Positions 22,848-33,392 of a stretch of 64,000 bases of DNA are shown here, one piece after another; positions within the stretch are counted from its first letter, which is position 1, and each line of letters opens with the position of its first letter. The DNA comes from Cervus elaphus (lineage: Eukaryota > Chordata > Mammalia > Artiodactyla > Cervidae). Location of the stretch: assembly GCF_910594005.1 (NCBI RefSeq), contig NC_057847.1:53892001-53956000 (forward strand), in the 5' to 3' direction. Made by a program: the position numbers and the translations under genes. Under the pieces are notes generated by a model. That model saw nothing but the letters and a program-made list of their open reading frames with translations, had not been told where the DNA came from and ran no database searches.

Positions 22848-23177
22848 GGCTCAGTGACTCAGTGGTAAAGAACCCATCTGCCAGTGCAGGAGACACGTAT
22901 TCTATCCCTGATCTGGAAAGCTCCCACAGGCTGTGGAGTAACTAAACCTGTGCACCACCACTCCAGAGCCCGGGAGCCGCGACCACTGAGCCCACGAGCC
23001 ACAAGTACTGAGGCGCACGTGCTCTAGAGTCAGCGCTCTGCAACGAGAGAAGCCTCCGCAAGGACAGGCCCGTGCACTGCAGAGAGAGAGGAGCCCTGCT
23101 CTCCACGACTAGAGAAGAGCCTATGCAACAACAAAGACCCAGCACAGCTGAAATTAAACAAATAAAAAATTTTTAAA
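22848..23177 (+). mobile_element. CHR-type tRNA-Glu SINE
   Basis: The head ggctcagtgactcagtggta is followed by the long GC-rich body of CHR elements (gagccgcgaccactgagccc, gctctagagtcagcgctctg, aacaacaaagacccagcaca) and an aaattaaacaaataaaaaat tail. Target duplication aaacctaaggaaaa (22834-22847) and aaatctaaggagaa (23179-23192), two mismatches. Confidence 0.88.
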
Positions 23178-23192
23178 GAAATCTAAGGAGAA

Positions 23193-23362
23193 CACTGGGA
23201 TGACCCAGAGGGCTGGGATGGGGAGGGAGGTGGGAGGGGGGGTTCAGGATGGGGAACACATGTAAATCCATGGCTGATTCATGTCAATGTATGGCAAAAA
23301 CCACTACAATATTGTAAAGTAATTAGCCTCCAACTAATAAAAATAATTGGGGGGGAAAAAAA
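23193..23362 (+). mobile_element. L1-BT 3'UTR fragment, inserted at the SINE edge
   Basis: Only the last ~170 bases of an L1-BT are present, from cactgggatgacccagaggg to the same gtaattagcctccaactaat ending as the copy at 21.9-22.6 kb, then G/A runs. The perfect 15-base target duplication gaaatctaaggagaa is at 23178-23192 and 23363-23377. Confidence 0.93.
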
Positions 23363-23389
23363 GAAATCTAAGGAGAAAACCTTAATGAA

Positions 23390-24204
23390 ATGGAGATAAG
23401 TAATTTATGTGATAAAGAGTTTACAGTAACAGTCATAAAAAGACTCATGAAACTTGGGAGAAGAATAGATGAACACAGTAAGAACGTCAACAAAGACATA
23501 GAAAGTATAAGAAAGTACCAAATAGAAGTCCCAGAGCTGAAAGGTACAGTAACTAAACTGAGCAATACACCAGTGAGCTTCAACAGCAGACTAGACAAAG
23601 TAACAGAAAGGATCAGTGACATAGAAGACGAGGCAGTGGACTTCACCCAACAGAGCAGTAAAGAGATAAAAAGAATTTTACAAAATGAAGATATCTTAAA
23701 GGACCTATAGGGCAAAATCAAATGAAATAACACTTCATTATAGGAGTTCCAGAAGAACAGAGGAAAATGGACAGAAAACTTGTTTGAAGAAATAATGGTT
23801 GAAAACTTTCCTAATTTAGATAAGAAAATGGACATCTAGATCCAAGAAACACACAGAATTCTTAAAAAAAGATGAACCTAAAATGATCCATGCCACACTT
23901 TACAATTAAAATGCCAAAAGTTAAAGATAAAAAGAGAATCTTAAAAGCAACAGGAGAAAGAAATGTTACATACAAGGGAATCCTCAAAAGATTAACAGAA
24001 GATTTTTCAGCAGAAATTCTGCAGGCCAGAAGGGAGTGACATGATATATTCAAAATGCTGAAACAGAATAAACTCCAACCAAGAACACTCTACGTGGGCA
24101 GGATGATCATGCAGAATTGAAGAAGAGATAAAGAGTTTTCCAGACAAGCAAAAGCTAAAGGAGTTCATTGCCATTAAACTAGCCTTACAAGAGACTTCTT
24201 TAAG
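23390..24204 (+). pseudogene. L1 ORF1 relic (RNA-binding chaperone)
   Basis: ORF1p normally coats L1 RNA as a coiled-coil trimer with an RRM and a C-terminal domain. The first 106 codons (23390-23710) are open from ATG and give a charged coiled-coil, including SRLDKVTERISDIEDEAVDF. A stop follows, but the ORF1 order continues: the RRM start (ataggagttccagaagaaca), then aaaatgccaaaagttaaaga, and the C-terminal domain (gcaggccagaagggagtgac, ccagacaagcaaaagctaaa). Broken by stops and frameshifts, not functional. Confidence 0.85.
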
Positions 24205-24318
24205 CTAAAAATAAAGGGCATTAATTATTAACAAGAAAACATATGAAAGTGTAAATATCACTAGTAAAGGTAAATACAACATAAAGGTAGTGGATGAAGC
24301 ACTTACAAAGCTATTATG

Positions 24319-26228
24319 CAAAAAAGCAAAATGGCTGTCTGAGGAGGCCTTACAAATAGCTGTGAAAAGTAGAGCAGCCAAAAGCAAAGGAGAAAAGGAA
24401 AAATATACCCATCTGAATGCAGAGTTCCAAAGAATAGCAAGAAGAGATAAGAAAGCCTTCCTCAGTGATCAGTGCAAAGAAATAGAGGAAAACAATAGAA
24501 TGGGAAAGACTAGAGATCTCTTCAAGAAAATCAGAAATACCAAGGGAACATTTCATGCAAACATGGGCTCAATAAAGGACAGAAATGGTAGGGACCTAAT
24601 AGAAGCAGAAGATATTAAGAAGAGGTGGCAAGAATACACAGAAGAACTATACAAAAAAGATCTTCATGACCCAGATAATCACGACGGTATGATCACTCAC
24701 CTAGAGCCAGACATCCTGGAATGTGAAGTCAAATGAGCCTTAGGAAGCATCACTATGAACAAAGCTAGTGGAGGTGATGGAATTCCAGTTGAGCTATTTC
24801 AAATCCTAAAAGATGATGCTGTGAAAGTGCTACCCTCAATATGTCAGCAAATTTGGAAAACTCAGCAGTGGTCACAGGACTGGAAAAGGTCAGTTTTCAT
24901 TCCAATCCCAAAGAAAGGCAATGCCAAAGAATGCTCAAACTACCACACAATTACACTCATCTCACACGCTAGTAAAGTAATTCTCAAAATTCTCCAAACC
25001 AGGCTTCAGCAATACATGAACCGTGAACTTCCAAATGTTCAAGTTGAATTTAGAAAAAGCAGAGGAACCAGAGATCAAATTGCCAACATCTGCGGGATCA
25101 TCAAAAAAAGCAAAAGAGTTCCAGAAAAACAACTATTTCTGCTTTATTGACTATGCCAGTCTTTGTGTGGATCACAATAAACTGTGGAAAATTCTGAAAG
25201 AGATGGGAACACCAGACCCCTGACCTCCCTCCTGAGAAACCTGTATGCAAGTCGGGAAGCAACAGTTAGAACTGGACATGGAACAACAGACTGGTTCCAA
25301 ATAGGAAAAGGAGTACGTCAAGGCTGTATATTGTCACCATGCTTATTTAACTTATATGCAGAGTACATCATGAGAAACACTGGGCTGGAAGAAGCACAAG
25401 CTGGCCTCAAGATTGCCGGGAGAAATATCAATAAATATCAATAACCTCAGATATGCAGATGACACCACCCTTATCGCAGAAAGTGAAGAAGAACTAAAGA
25501 ACCTCTTAATGACAGTGAAAGAGGAGAGTGAAAAAGTTGGCTTAAAGCTCAACATTCAGAAAACTAAGATCATGGCATCAGGTCCCATCAGTTCAAGGCA
25601 AATAGGTGGCAAACAGTGGAAACAGTGGCTGACCTTATTTTGGGGGGCCCCAAAATCATTGCAGATGGTTATTGCAGCCATGAAATTAAGACTCTTACTC
25701 CTTGGAAGGAAAGTTATGACCAACCTAGACAGCATATTAAAAAGCAGAGACATTACTTTGCCAACAAAGTTCTGTCTAGTCAAGACTATGGTTTTTACAG
25801 TAGTCATGTATGGATGTGAGAGTTGGATTATAAAGAAAACTGAGTGCAGAAGAATTGATGCTTTTGAACTGTGGTGTTGGAGAAGACTCTTGAGAGTCCC
25901 TTGGACTGCAAAGAGATCCAACAAATCAATCCTAAAGGAGAACAGTCCTGGGTGTTCATTGGAAGGACTGATGCTGAAGCTGAAACTCCAATACTTTGGC
26001 CACCTGATGCAAAGAGCTGACTCATTTGAAAAGACCCTGATATTAGGAAAGATTGAGGGCAGGAGAAGAACGGGACAACAGAGGATGAGATGGTTGGATG
26101 GCATCACCGACTCGGGGGACATGGGTTTGGGTGAATTCTGGGAATTGGTGATGGACAGGGAAGCCTGGCGTGCTGTGGTTCATGGGGTAACAAAGAGTCG
26201 GACACAACTGAGTGACTGAACTGAACCG
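24319..26228 (+). mobile_element. BovB (RTE) LINE, 5'-truncated
   Basis: This 1.9 kb insertion covers the reverse transcriptase and C-terminal part of BovB ORF2 and ends in the ctgaactgaacc tail. The target duplication in the old L1 is aaagctattatg (24307-24318) and aaagctagtatg (26229-26240), one mismatch. The 5' third (endonuclease) is absent. BovB is known to have entered ruminants by horizontal transfer from another animal lineage, and it supplied the 3' end used by Bov-tA SINEs. Confidence 0.95.
24320..26219 (+). pseudogene. BovB ORF2 relic (reverse transcriptase)
   Basis: The frame is split into at least four open pieces. 24290-24736 is the linker before RT. 24755-25150 is the RT fingers, with WSQDWKRSVFIPIPKKGN near 24867-24920. 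25184-25444 carries GVRQGCILSP at 25310-25339. 25413-26219 (268 codons) carries the catalytic YADD at 25452-25463 and the conserved C-terminal end ...SRTQLSD. Frameshifts near 25130 and 25440 and stops at 24735 and 25222 make it inactive. The catalytic Asp pair and the QG motif remain, so it is a fairly young copy. Confidence 0.93.
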
Positions 26229-26600
26229 AAAGCTAGTATGAAGGTTAAAAGACAAAAGGAATAAAAATCACTATAACTACAATAATCAGTTAAGGGATAT
26301 ACAAAATAAATTTATGTAAAATGTAACATCAAAAACACAACATGGAAGGGGTTGGTAAAAGTATAGAGTTACAGAATTCATTCTGACTTATATTGCTACC
26401 AACCTAAAATAGATTGTTTTATATATACATATATATAGGCTGCTATATGTGAACCTCATGGTAACCACAAAGCAGAAAACTAAAGCAGATATACAATAGA
26501 TATTAAGAAAAATACCTAAGCATAACACTAAAGAAAGTCATCAAAACACAAAGGAGAATAGTAAGAGAAGAAAAAACGAACAGAGAGGAAATACAAAACA
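26229..26600 (+). mobile_element. Old L1, spacer between ORF1 and ORF2
   Basis: Resumes right after BovB with agctagtatgaaggttaaaa and runs through cctcatggtaaccacaaagc to gaaaaaacgaacagagagga, in L1 inter-ORF order. AT-rich, including an atatacatatatatagg run near 26422-26438. Confidence 0.75.
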
Positions 26601-27922
26601 GCCAGAATACAATAAAACGGCAATCAGTATGTACTATCAATAATCACTTTAAATGTAAATGGACTAAGTTCTTCAATCAAAGGACCTAGAGTGGCTGAAT
26701 GGATTTAAAAAAATAGGACCTTACGTATGCTGCCTATAAAAGACGCACTTCAGATAGAACACAAATGGACTGAAAGTGAAGAAATGGACAGATTTCCCAC
26801 ACAAATAGAAACCAAAAGAAAGCTTCAGCAGTTATACTGTATCACACAAAATAGATCTTAAAACAAAGTCTGTAATAAAAGATAAAGGAGTGTAATAAAA
26901 GATAATGATACCAGCAAGAGGATATAACAACTGAAAATATTTATGCATCCTAGGAGCATATACATCCACAGGAGCACCTAATTTTATAAACTAAATATTA
27001 ACAGACCTAAAGGAGAAATTGACAGAAATATAATAATAGCAGAAGACTTTAAATATCCCATTTAAATCAATGAGCAAATTACCCAAGTAGAAAAGAAATA
27101 AGGAAATATCAGCTTTAAACAACGTCTTTAAGACAGACTTAAGTCTTTAAGTCTTAAGTCTTTAAGACAGACTTTACAGATATATACAGAAATACATATA
27201 TGAAGAACATTCCAAAAGCTGCAGCAATCACATTCTTCTCATATGCACATGAAACATTCTCCAAGGTAGATCATATGTTAGGCTACAAAATAGCCTAACA
27301 TATAAATTCCAATAAATTCAAGAAGATTAAAATCACATCAAGCATCTTTTCTGACCACAATGATATGAAACTAGAAATCAATTACATCAATCACTGGAAA
27401 AATCACAAATATGTGGATATTAAACAACAAGCTACTGAACAACCAATGGGTCAATGAAGAAATTAAAGGAGAAATATTTTTTAAATACGTGAAACAAATA
27501 AGGAAATACAACTTACCAAAATTTTATTGGATGAATTAAAAGTAGCTTTAAGAGGAAAGTTCATAGCAACACAGGCCTACCTCAAGAAAAAAGAAAAATC
27601 TCAAATAAATAATCTAACATTCCACCTAAAGGAACTAGAAAAAGAAGAAACAAAGCACAAATTTAGTGGAAGCAAGGAAAAACAAAGATCAGAGCACAAA
27701 TAAATAGAATTTAAAAAGATGACAGAGGAGATCAATGAAGTTAAGAGCTGGTTCTTTGAAAAGGTAAACAAAATTGACAAAACTCTAGCTAGAGTCACCA
27801 AGAAAAAAGAAAGTGGGCTCAAATAAACAAAATCAGAAAAGAGAGAGGAGAAATTACAGCCAATATCACAGAAATACAAAGGATCACAAGAGACTACTAT
27901 GAACAATTATACACCAATAAAT
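26601..27922 (+). pseudogene. L1 ORF2 relic, 5' part (endonuclease)
   Basis: ORF2p carries an endonuclease that nicks target DNA and a reverse transcriptase. The start of the endonuclease is visible at about 26637-26665, coding for a degraded SIITLNVNGLS. The segment continues in L1 order through gagcacctaattttataaac and gacagaaatataataatagc. There are many stops and frameshifts. It is interrupted at 27923 by an antisense BovB fragment. Confidence 0.8.
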
Positions 27923-28217
27923 TCAGTTCAGTTCAGTTCAGTCGCTCAGTTGTCTCCGACTCTTTGAGACCCCATGAATCGCAGCACGCCAGGCCTCCCT
28001 GTCCATCACCAACTCCCGGAGTTTACTCAAACTCATGCCCATCGGGTCGGTGATGCCATCCAGCCATCTCATCCTCTGTTGTCCCCTTCCCCTCCTACCC
28101 ACAATCCCTCCCAGCATCAGGGTCATTTCCAATGAGTCAACTCTTCACATGAGGTGGCCAAAGTACTGGAGTTTCAGCTTCAGCATCAGTCCTTCCAATG
28201 AACACCCAAGACTAAGA
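27923..28217 (-). mobile_element. BovB 3' end, antisense
   Basis: It starts with the complement of the (CTGAA)n tail (cagttcagttcagttcagtc) and runs to ccttccaatgaacacccaag. The minus strand at 27938-28132 reads the BovB ORF2 C-terminus, ending ...KSRRQLSD. aataaat is present on both sides (about 27917-27922 and 28220-28226) and may be the target duplication. 5'-truncated. Confidence 0.93.
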
Positions 28218-30830
28218 TGAATAAATACCTAGAAACTTCCAAGATTGAATGAGAAGGAAATAGAAAATCTGAGTAGACCAATTTCTAGTAAGGAATCAGT
28301 AATTTAAAACCTCCCAAAAAGCAAAAGTCCAGGACCAAATGGCTTCAGTGGTGAATTCTATCAAATACTTAAAGATTTAATACTTGTCTTTCTCAAACCC
28401 TTCCAAAAAACTGAAGAGGAGGGAACACTTCCGAACTCATTTTATGAGGTTATTTTTACACTGATTCAAAAAAAAAAAAAAAAAAAACACCACATTAAAA
28501 AAAGAAGAAGAAGAAAGAAAATTAAAGGCCGATATCCCTGATGAACATAGATGCAAAAATTCTCAACAAAATATTAGCAAACCAAATTCAACAGTACATT
28601 AAATTGATCATACACCATGACCAAGTGGAATTAATCCCAGGATGCAAGGATGGTTCAATATTAACAAACCAACCAAAGTGATACTCCACATTAACAAAAT
28701 GAACAATAAAAATCATGTAATCATCTCAATAGATGCAGGAAAAAGCATTTGGTAATATTCAACATTCTTTATATAAAAACTCTCAATAATGTGGGCACAA
28801 AGGGAATGTACCTCAACATTATAAAGGTCATATATGACAGGCCCACCAGTAACATCATACTCAAGAGTTAAAAGCTGAAAGCTTTTCCTCTAAGATCAGG
28901 AACAAGACAAGGATGCCCACTCATGCCACTTTCATTCAACATAGTATTGGAAGTCCCAGCCAGAGTAATTAGGCAAAAAAAGAAAAGAAATTAAAGCCAC
29001 CTATATTGGAAAGGAAGAAGTAAAACTGTCACTATTTGCACAGATATGATTTTATATGTAGAAAATCCTAGAGATTTCACACACAAAAAAATATTAGAGC
29101 AAATAAACTCAGTAAATTTTTAGGGTACAAAATCAACATTCAAAACTCTGATGCATTTCTATACACTAGCAAGAAACTGTCAAAATGAAAGAAATTAAGA
29201 AAAGAAGAAAGAAGTTAAGAAAACAATTCCATTTATAATTGCATCAAAAAGAATTAAATACCTAGGAACAAATTTAACCAAGGTGGTAAAAGACCTGTGA
29301 CTGAAATCTGTAAGACACTGATGAAAGAAACTGAAAAAAACACAAATTAATGAAAATATATTTTGTGCTTATGAATTAAAAGAATTAATATTGTGAAAAT
29401 ATCCATATTACCCATAGCAATCTACAGATTCAGTGCAATCCTTGTCAAAATCCCAATGGCAATTTTCACAAAAATGGAACAAGCAATCCTAAAATTTGTA
29501 TGGAATCACAAAAGATCCTGAATAACCAAAGCATTCTCAAGAAAGAAGAACAAAACTGCAGATGTCATAGGCCCTGATTTCAAACTATATTTCAAAGCTA
29601 CAGTAAGTAAAGTGGCACAGTGCTGGCATTAAAAACAGGCACAATAACCATTGGAACAGAATAGTGAGCCTAGAAATAAATCTATACATGTATAGTAAAT
29701 GAATTTTAGACAAAAGAGGCAGTAATATACAATGGGGAAAGGACAATCCTTTAATATATAGTGTTAGGAAAACTGGACAGCCACATGAACAACAATACTA
29801 TCTTACATCAAAAAATTAACTCCAAAAATGAATTAAAAACTTGAATGCAAGACCTTAAATCACAAAATCTCTAGAAGAAAACATAGATGGTAAGCTCCTT
29901 GACATAGGTCTTAGCAATGTTTTTAGGATATGACTCCAAAAGTAAAAGAAATAAAAGCAAAAATAAAGAGGTGGGACATATCAAACTAGAAAGATTTTGC
30001 ACAGCAAAAAAGACTATCAACAAAACAAAATTTAAGAGAATTTTTGAATGAAATGAGAGAAAATATTTGTAAATAATATATTTGATAAGGGGTTTAATAT
30101 AAAAATGTCTAAAGAACTCAATAACTCAATAGCAAAAAATAATCCAATTAAAAACTAGGCAGAAAATCTGAATAGAAATTTTCCCAAAAGCATTCAGATG
30201 GCCCACAGACACATGAAAAGATGTTTAATATCATTAATCTTTAAGAAAATACAATTTAAAACCACAATGAAATATCACGTCCCACTTATTAGAATGACTA
30301 TTCTCAAAGAAAGAAAAGGAAGAACAAGTGTTGGCAAGCATGTGGTGAAAAGGGATACCTTGTGCACTATTTACATTATATTATATTATACCAATTTACA
30401 TTGCCACAGCCATTATGAAAACAGTATGAAGGTTTCTCAAGAAATTAAAAATAGAACTACAACACAACACAACAATTTCACTTCTGAGTGTTTACCCAAG
30501 GAAAACAAAAACACTAATTGAAAAAGATATTTAGACCACTATAGTCACTGCATCGTCACTTAGGAAAGACATATCCACTCACTGCAGCTTTATTTACAAT
30601 AGCCAAGATACAAGAAAAGCCTAAGAATCCATCAAAGGATGAATGGATAAAGATGTGCATGTACATGTATGTACATATACATACAGAATGGAATACTACT
30701 CAGCCATAAAAAAGAATGAAATCCTGAACTACAAGAATGTGGGTAGACCTTGAAGGTATTATGCTAAGTGAAATAAGTCAGAGAAAGGCAAATACTGTAT
30801 AATCTCATTTTTATGTGGAATATAAAATAC
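28218..30830 (+). pseudogene. L1 ORF2 relic, RT and C-terminal part
   Basis: Continues with aatacctagaaacttccaag, ccaggaccaaatggcttcag and gatcatacaccatgaccaag (RT fingers/palm). At 29034-29052, where L1 encodes the FADD catalytic motif, the sequence is tttgcacagatatgat, so the Asp pair is lost to an indel and a stop. The C-terminal region runs to gaatggaatactactcagcc near 30690. A 20-base A-run lies near 28470-28488. Many stops; inactive. Confidence 0.83.
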
Positions 30831-31231
30831 AAAGCAAAGAGACAAACAAAACGAAGTCCACATATATGGAGAAGAGAGTAGTGACCGATAGATGGGAGGG
30901 ATGTTAGAGGTGGGAAATATGGGTAACGGAGACTCAGAGGTATAGACTTCCAGTTGTGAAATGAACAACTCACAGACATGTGGTGTGTACCATGGTGACG
31001 ACAGTCAACATGTTTTAGTGCATATTCGAAGGTTCCTGAGACAGCAGATCTTGCAAGTTCTCATCAGAAGAAAACAATTTTTGTTAGTTTTTAGGGTGAC
31101 TGATAGCGACTAGATTTATTGTCAGTGTACTGTCATTTCACAATGTACTCAGATGTCAAGCTGCTATGTTGTACACCTGAAACCAACAAAATGTTGTATG
31201 TCAATTATACCTCAATTAGAAGAAGAAAAGA
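30831..31231 (+). mobile_element. Old L1 3'UTR
   Basis: It holds acaaagcaaagagacaaaca, a gtgaccgatagatgggaggg purine-rich part, tgttgtacacctgaaaccaa and the terminal caattatacctcaattagaa with an AAGAAGAAAAG tail. It ends exactly at the target duplication in the MIR. Confidence 0.82.
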
Positions 31232-31420
31232 AATGGGCTTTGTAGTCAGATCACAATCAAATGCTTATTCTACCACTTACTAGCTTTGTGGTCTTGAAAG
31301 AAATCCATTAATTTTTCTGAGCCTCAGTTTCTTCATTTGTAAAATAGAAATGCCGATTCTTTCTTGGTGGCATGATAACTAAATGAAACAGTATTAAAGG
31401 GTCTATTAGCATGCATCCTC
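31232..31420 (+). mobile_element. MIR SINE, right part (split by L1)
   Basis: Continues the MIR begun at 20673: tgggctttgtagtcagatca, accacttactagctttgtgg, gagcctcagtttcttcattt, then gtaaaatag. The order is continuous once the L1 is removed. Confidence 0.85.
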
Positions 31421-32185
31421 ACATGTAAAGGGTTTTTTATAAAATGTGGGTTTTATTGTAAAGGAGAGTTCATTCCAGTCAGTTAAATGCACATGTGTGT
31501 TTGGTAACCAGTATGACTCAGTTTAGTAGGTACAGTGGCAGAATTGTCTTCCTCTGAAAACAAGGAAAGGTAGCCTTGATGGAATCAAAAGAAGCAAAGC
31601 ATCTGAACCCAGAGCAAGGGGAGACCTGGGGTATTGCGAGGAAAGAAGCATCAGGAGTGTCTTAGAGTTTTCCTGAAGTCAGACCTTGAGACAAGAAACT
31701 GGATGTATGTTGTTTATCTCTAGAAATGATGAGGAAATGGAGAGAATGAAGCAGGGTTGAGGGGAAGAAAAAAAAAAAGGTGCCATGAGGGAACATAAGA
31801 TTCCTGCTGTTGAAGACAGAACTTCTGACAAGCTGAGTGCCCCTCAGAATTGCCTATCTAAAAAAGACAGGTGACTGCAACATTTTCCCACAGACTTCTG
31901 TCTCCCATTGGTTTAGGGCTGCCCTTGGGGGGGCGGGGGGAACTCCCCCACATTTCCACAATAAGCTGGAGGAAGCATTGAGTGGGCTTCTACAGTTCTG
32001 GAGAAGGCTTTGAGGCAGAAATTGGGAAGACTCAAAGTTCTGGAGACCTGGGCTTGTGAGGACTTAACCACTGAAGCTACAGTTGAATTCAGAAGGATCT
32101 TCAGGGGTAGCAGAAACAGGGCTCCAAACTTAACTTGTACAAACAGTCCTTCCCACAGACCATAAAAAGCATTAAGACAGTGAGA
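31421..32185. other. Unique stretch
   Basis: No gene seen. A G-rich run (G7 C G6) at 31927-31940 is followed by aactccccc, which can pair with it. An A-run lies at 31770-31779. Purine-rich in parts; possibly an old LTR body, not assignable. Confidence 0.45.
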
Positions 32186-32281
32186 AATCGTTACGGACTG
32201 AATGTTTCTGTCCCTCCCAAAATTCTTATGTTAAAATGCTAATCCCTAATGTGAGGATATTAGGAGGCAGGACTTTGATGG
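32186..32281 (+). mobile_element. MLT1-like LTR fragment (ERVL-MaLR)
   Basis: gttacggactgaatgtttct, then cccaaaattcttatgttaaa and ctaatgtgaggatattagga, is the 5' start order of MLT1-type LTRs. Only ~95 bases remain before a BovB insertion, and the rest of the LTR is not seen on the far side. Family name given from memory. Confidence 0.5.
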
Positions 32282-32497
32282 GAAGAGCCAACTCATTGAA
32301 AAAGACCCTGATGCTGGGAAAGATGGAGGGCAAGAGGAGAAGTGGGCGACAGGGAATGAGACGGTTAGGTAATATCACCAACTCAATGGACATGAGTTTG
32401 AGCAAACTCTGGGAGATAATGAAGGACAGAGGATCCTGGCGTGCTACAGTCCATGGGGTTGCAAAGAGGCAGACACAACTTAGTGACTAAACAACAA
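32282..32497 (+). mobile_element. BovB 3' end, sense
   Basis: From gaagagccaactcattgaaa to ccatggggttgcaaagaggc and gtgactaaacaacaaca. The + strand at 32236-32490 reads the BovB ORF2 C-terminus, ending ...KRQTQLSD with stop. The CTGAA tail has decayed. It lies about 60 bases upstream of the splice-acceptor-like site at 32555-32583. Confidence 0.92.
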
Positions 32498-32554
32498 CAT
32501 GTTTACATACATATGTGTCACCAAGAAATAAAAATTGAGAGTAATAAAATAAAG

Positions 32555-32583
32555 TCTAACCTTTTTCTTTCCTTTGTCCATAG
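32555..32583 (+). promoter_or_regulatory. Splice acceptor-like signal
   Basis: A branch-point match tctaac (branch A at 32559) lies 24 bases before the AG. It is followed by a nearly pure pyrimidine tract (ctttttctttcctttgtcc) and catag ending at 32583. All three parts of a vertebrate 3' splice site are in good form and spacing. Functional use is inferred. Confidence 0.45.
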
Positions 32584-32775
32584 TCTAGCTTCACTTACTC
32601 ACAGGGGGCTGAGTGCAGAAGCCTTGAACAGAGCCCTTCAGACCGGAGTTCCCAGAGTGAAACAGCTACCCCAGACGCCTCACTTCAGGACTGTTTGCAG
32701 GAGCTGCCCAAGACATCGGTTCAAGATGGTGACCGAGCACCGCGCGCAGAGACCCCGCGCTCAGCACGCCATTAG
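32584..32775 (+). CDS. Candidate 3'-terminal exon, unknown product
   Basis: Directly after the acceptor, one frame stays open for 63 codons and ends with TAG at 32773-32775. It begins SSFTYSQGAECRSLEQ and is rich in Ser, Gln, Glu and Asp, as expected for a disordered C-terminal tail. It ends RAETPRSARH. A second frame is also open across it (32441-32851, 136 codons), so openness alone is weak evidence. GC content and CpG density are well above the flanking DNA. I do not recognise the protein. An internal donor-like CAG|GTGCGC at about 32790 is an alternative exon end. It could also be a pseudo-exon or a GC-rich unassigned repeat. Confidence 0.25.
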   Translation, partial: SSFTYSQGAECRSLEQSPSDRSSQSETATPDASLQDCLQELPKTSVQDGDRAPRAETPRSARH

Positions 32776-33392
32776 GAGCCGGAGCAGCACAGGTGCGCCG
32801 GTCCTGCGAGAACTCCACCCCCTCCCCTCCAGCTGGGAGAACCGCACCTGAAAGGGAAAGCGTGGGCCCTAGAGTGAGAACTACATCTTTCCATTCTCTC
32901 ATCCAAGAAGAAACTCAGTCTCAATCTATTGGCTCAAATGCCACTGGGCAGAAGGAACCCTTGATTTGGATGAACCCAGAGGATAGGTAACATATGTACA
33001 TGTATACTTAGTCACAATGCCACCACCAAAGAAAGGATGCAGCTTCACAAAAATACGTCCTCATTGCATCATTCTCTGTTAGAGCCTGATCAATGTAGGT
33101 AAGCCAGCCTCTTGAGCCACCTTCTCTGAAGTCTCCATTATGTTAGACAGAAATGACTATCCGCTTGAAATGATGAGTTGCACAGCTCCCTAGGAAAACA
33201 ACAGGGGATATTACAAACTCAGCCTTGATATGTTCAAAAGTCCTTTGGTTTCTATTTGGAGAAGCAGTTTGTTGGCCTGTTCCGACAGTGAAAGGTAAAA
33301 TGATTCATAAATGAAAATTTCTATTTTATAAATAATTAAATTGTCCATTCAATGCATGATTGCAATGTCTGTCTAATCAGAGTGCCACCTAG
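32776..33392. other. Unique stretch after the candidate exon
   Basis: GC-rich up to about 32860, then AT-rich. If the exon is real this would be 3'UTR; aataaa-type hexamers appear only further on (for example near 33885). No gene otherwise. Confidence 0.4.

Larger units (their letters stand above)
20709..31231 (+). mobile_element. Old near-full-length L1 with nested insertions
   Basis: One sense L1 (L1M-type) carries, in order, a 5'UTR, an ORF1 relic, an ORF2 relic and a 3'UTR ending caattatacctcaattagaa. It is bounded by aatgggctttgaagacag (20691-20708) and aatgggctttgtagtcag (31232-31249), an 18-base target-site duplication with two mismatches lying in the host MIR. After removing five younger insertions the L1 itself is about 7 kb, close to full length. 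All frames are broken, so it is a fossil. Confidence 0.88.
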
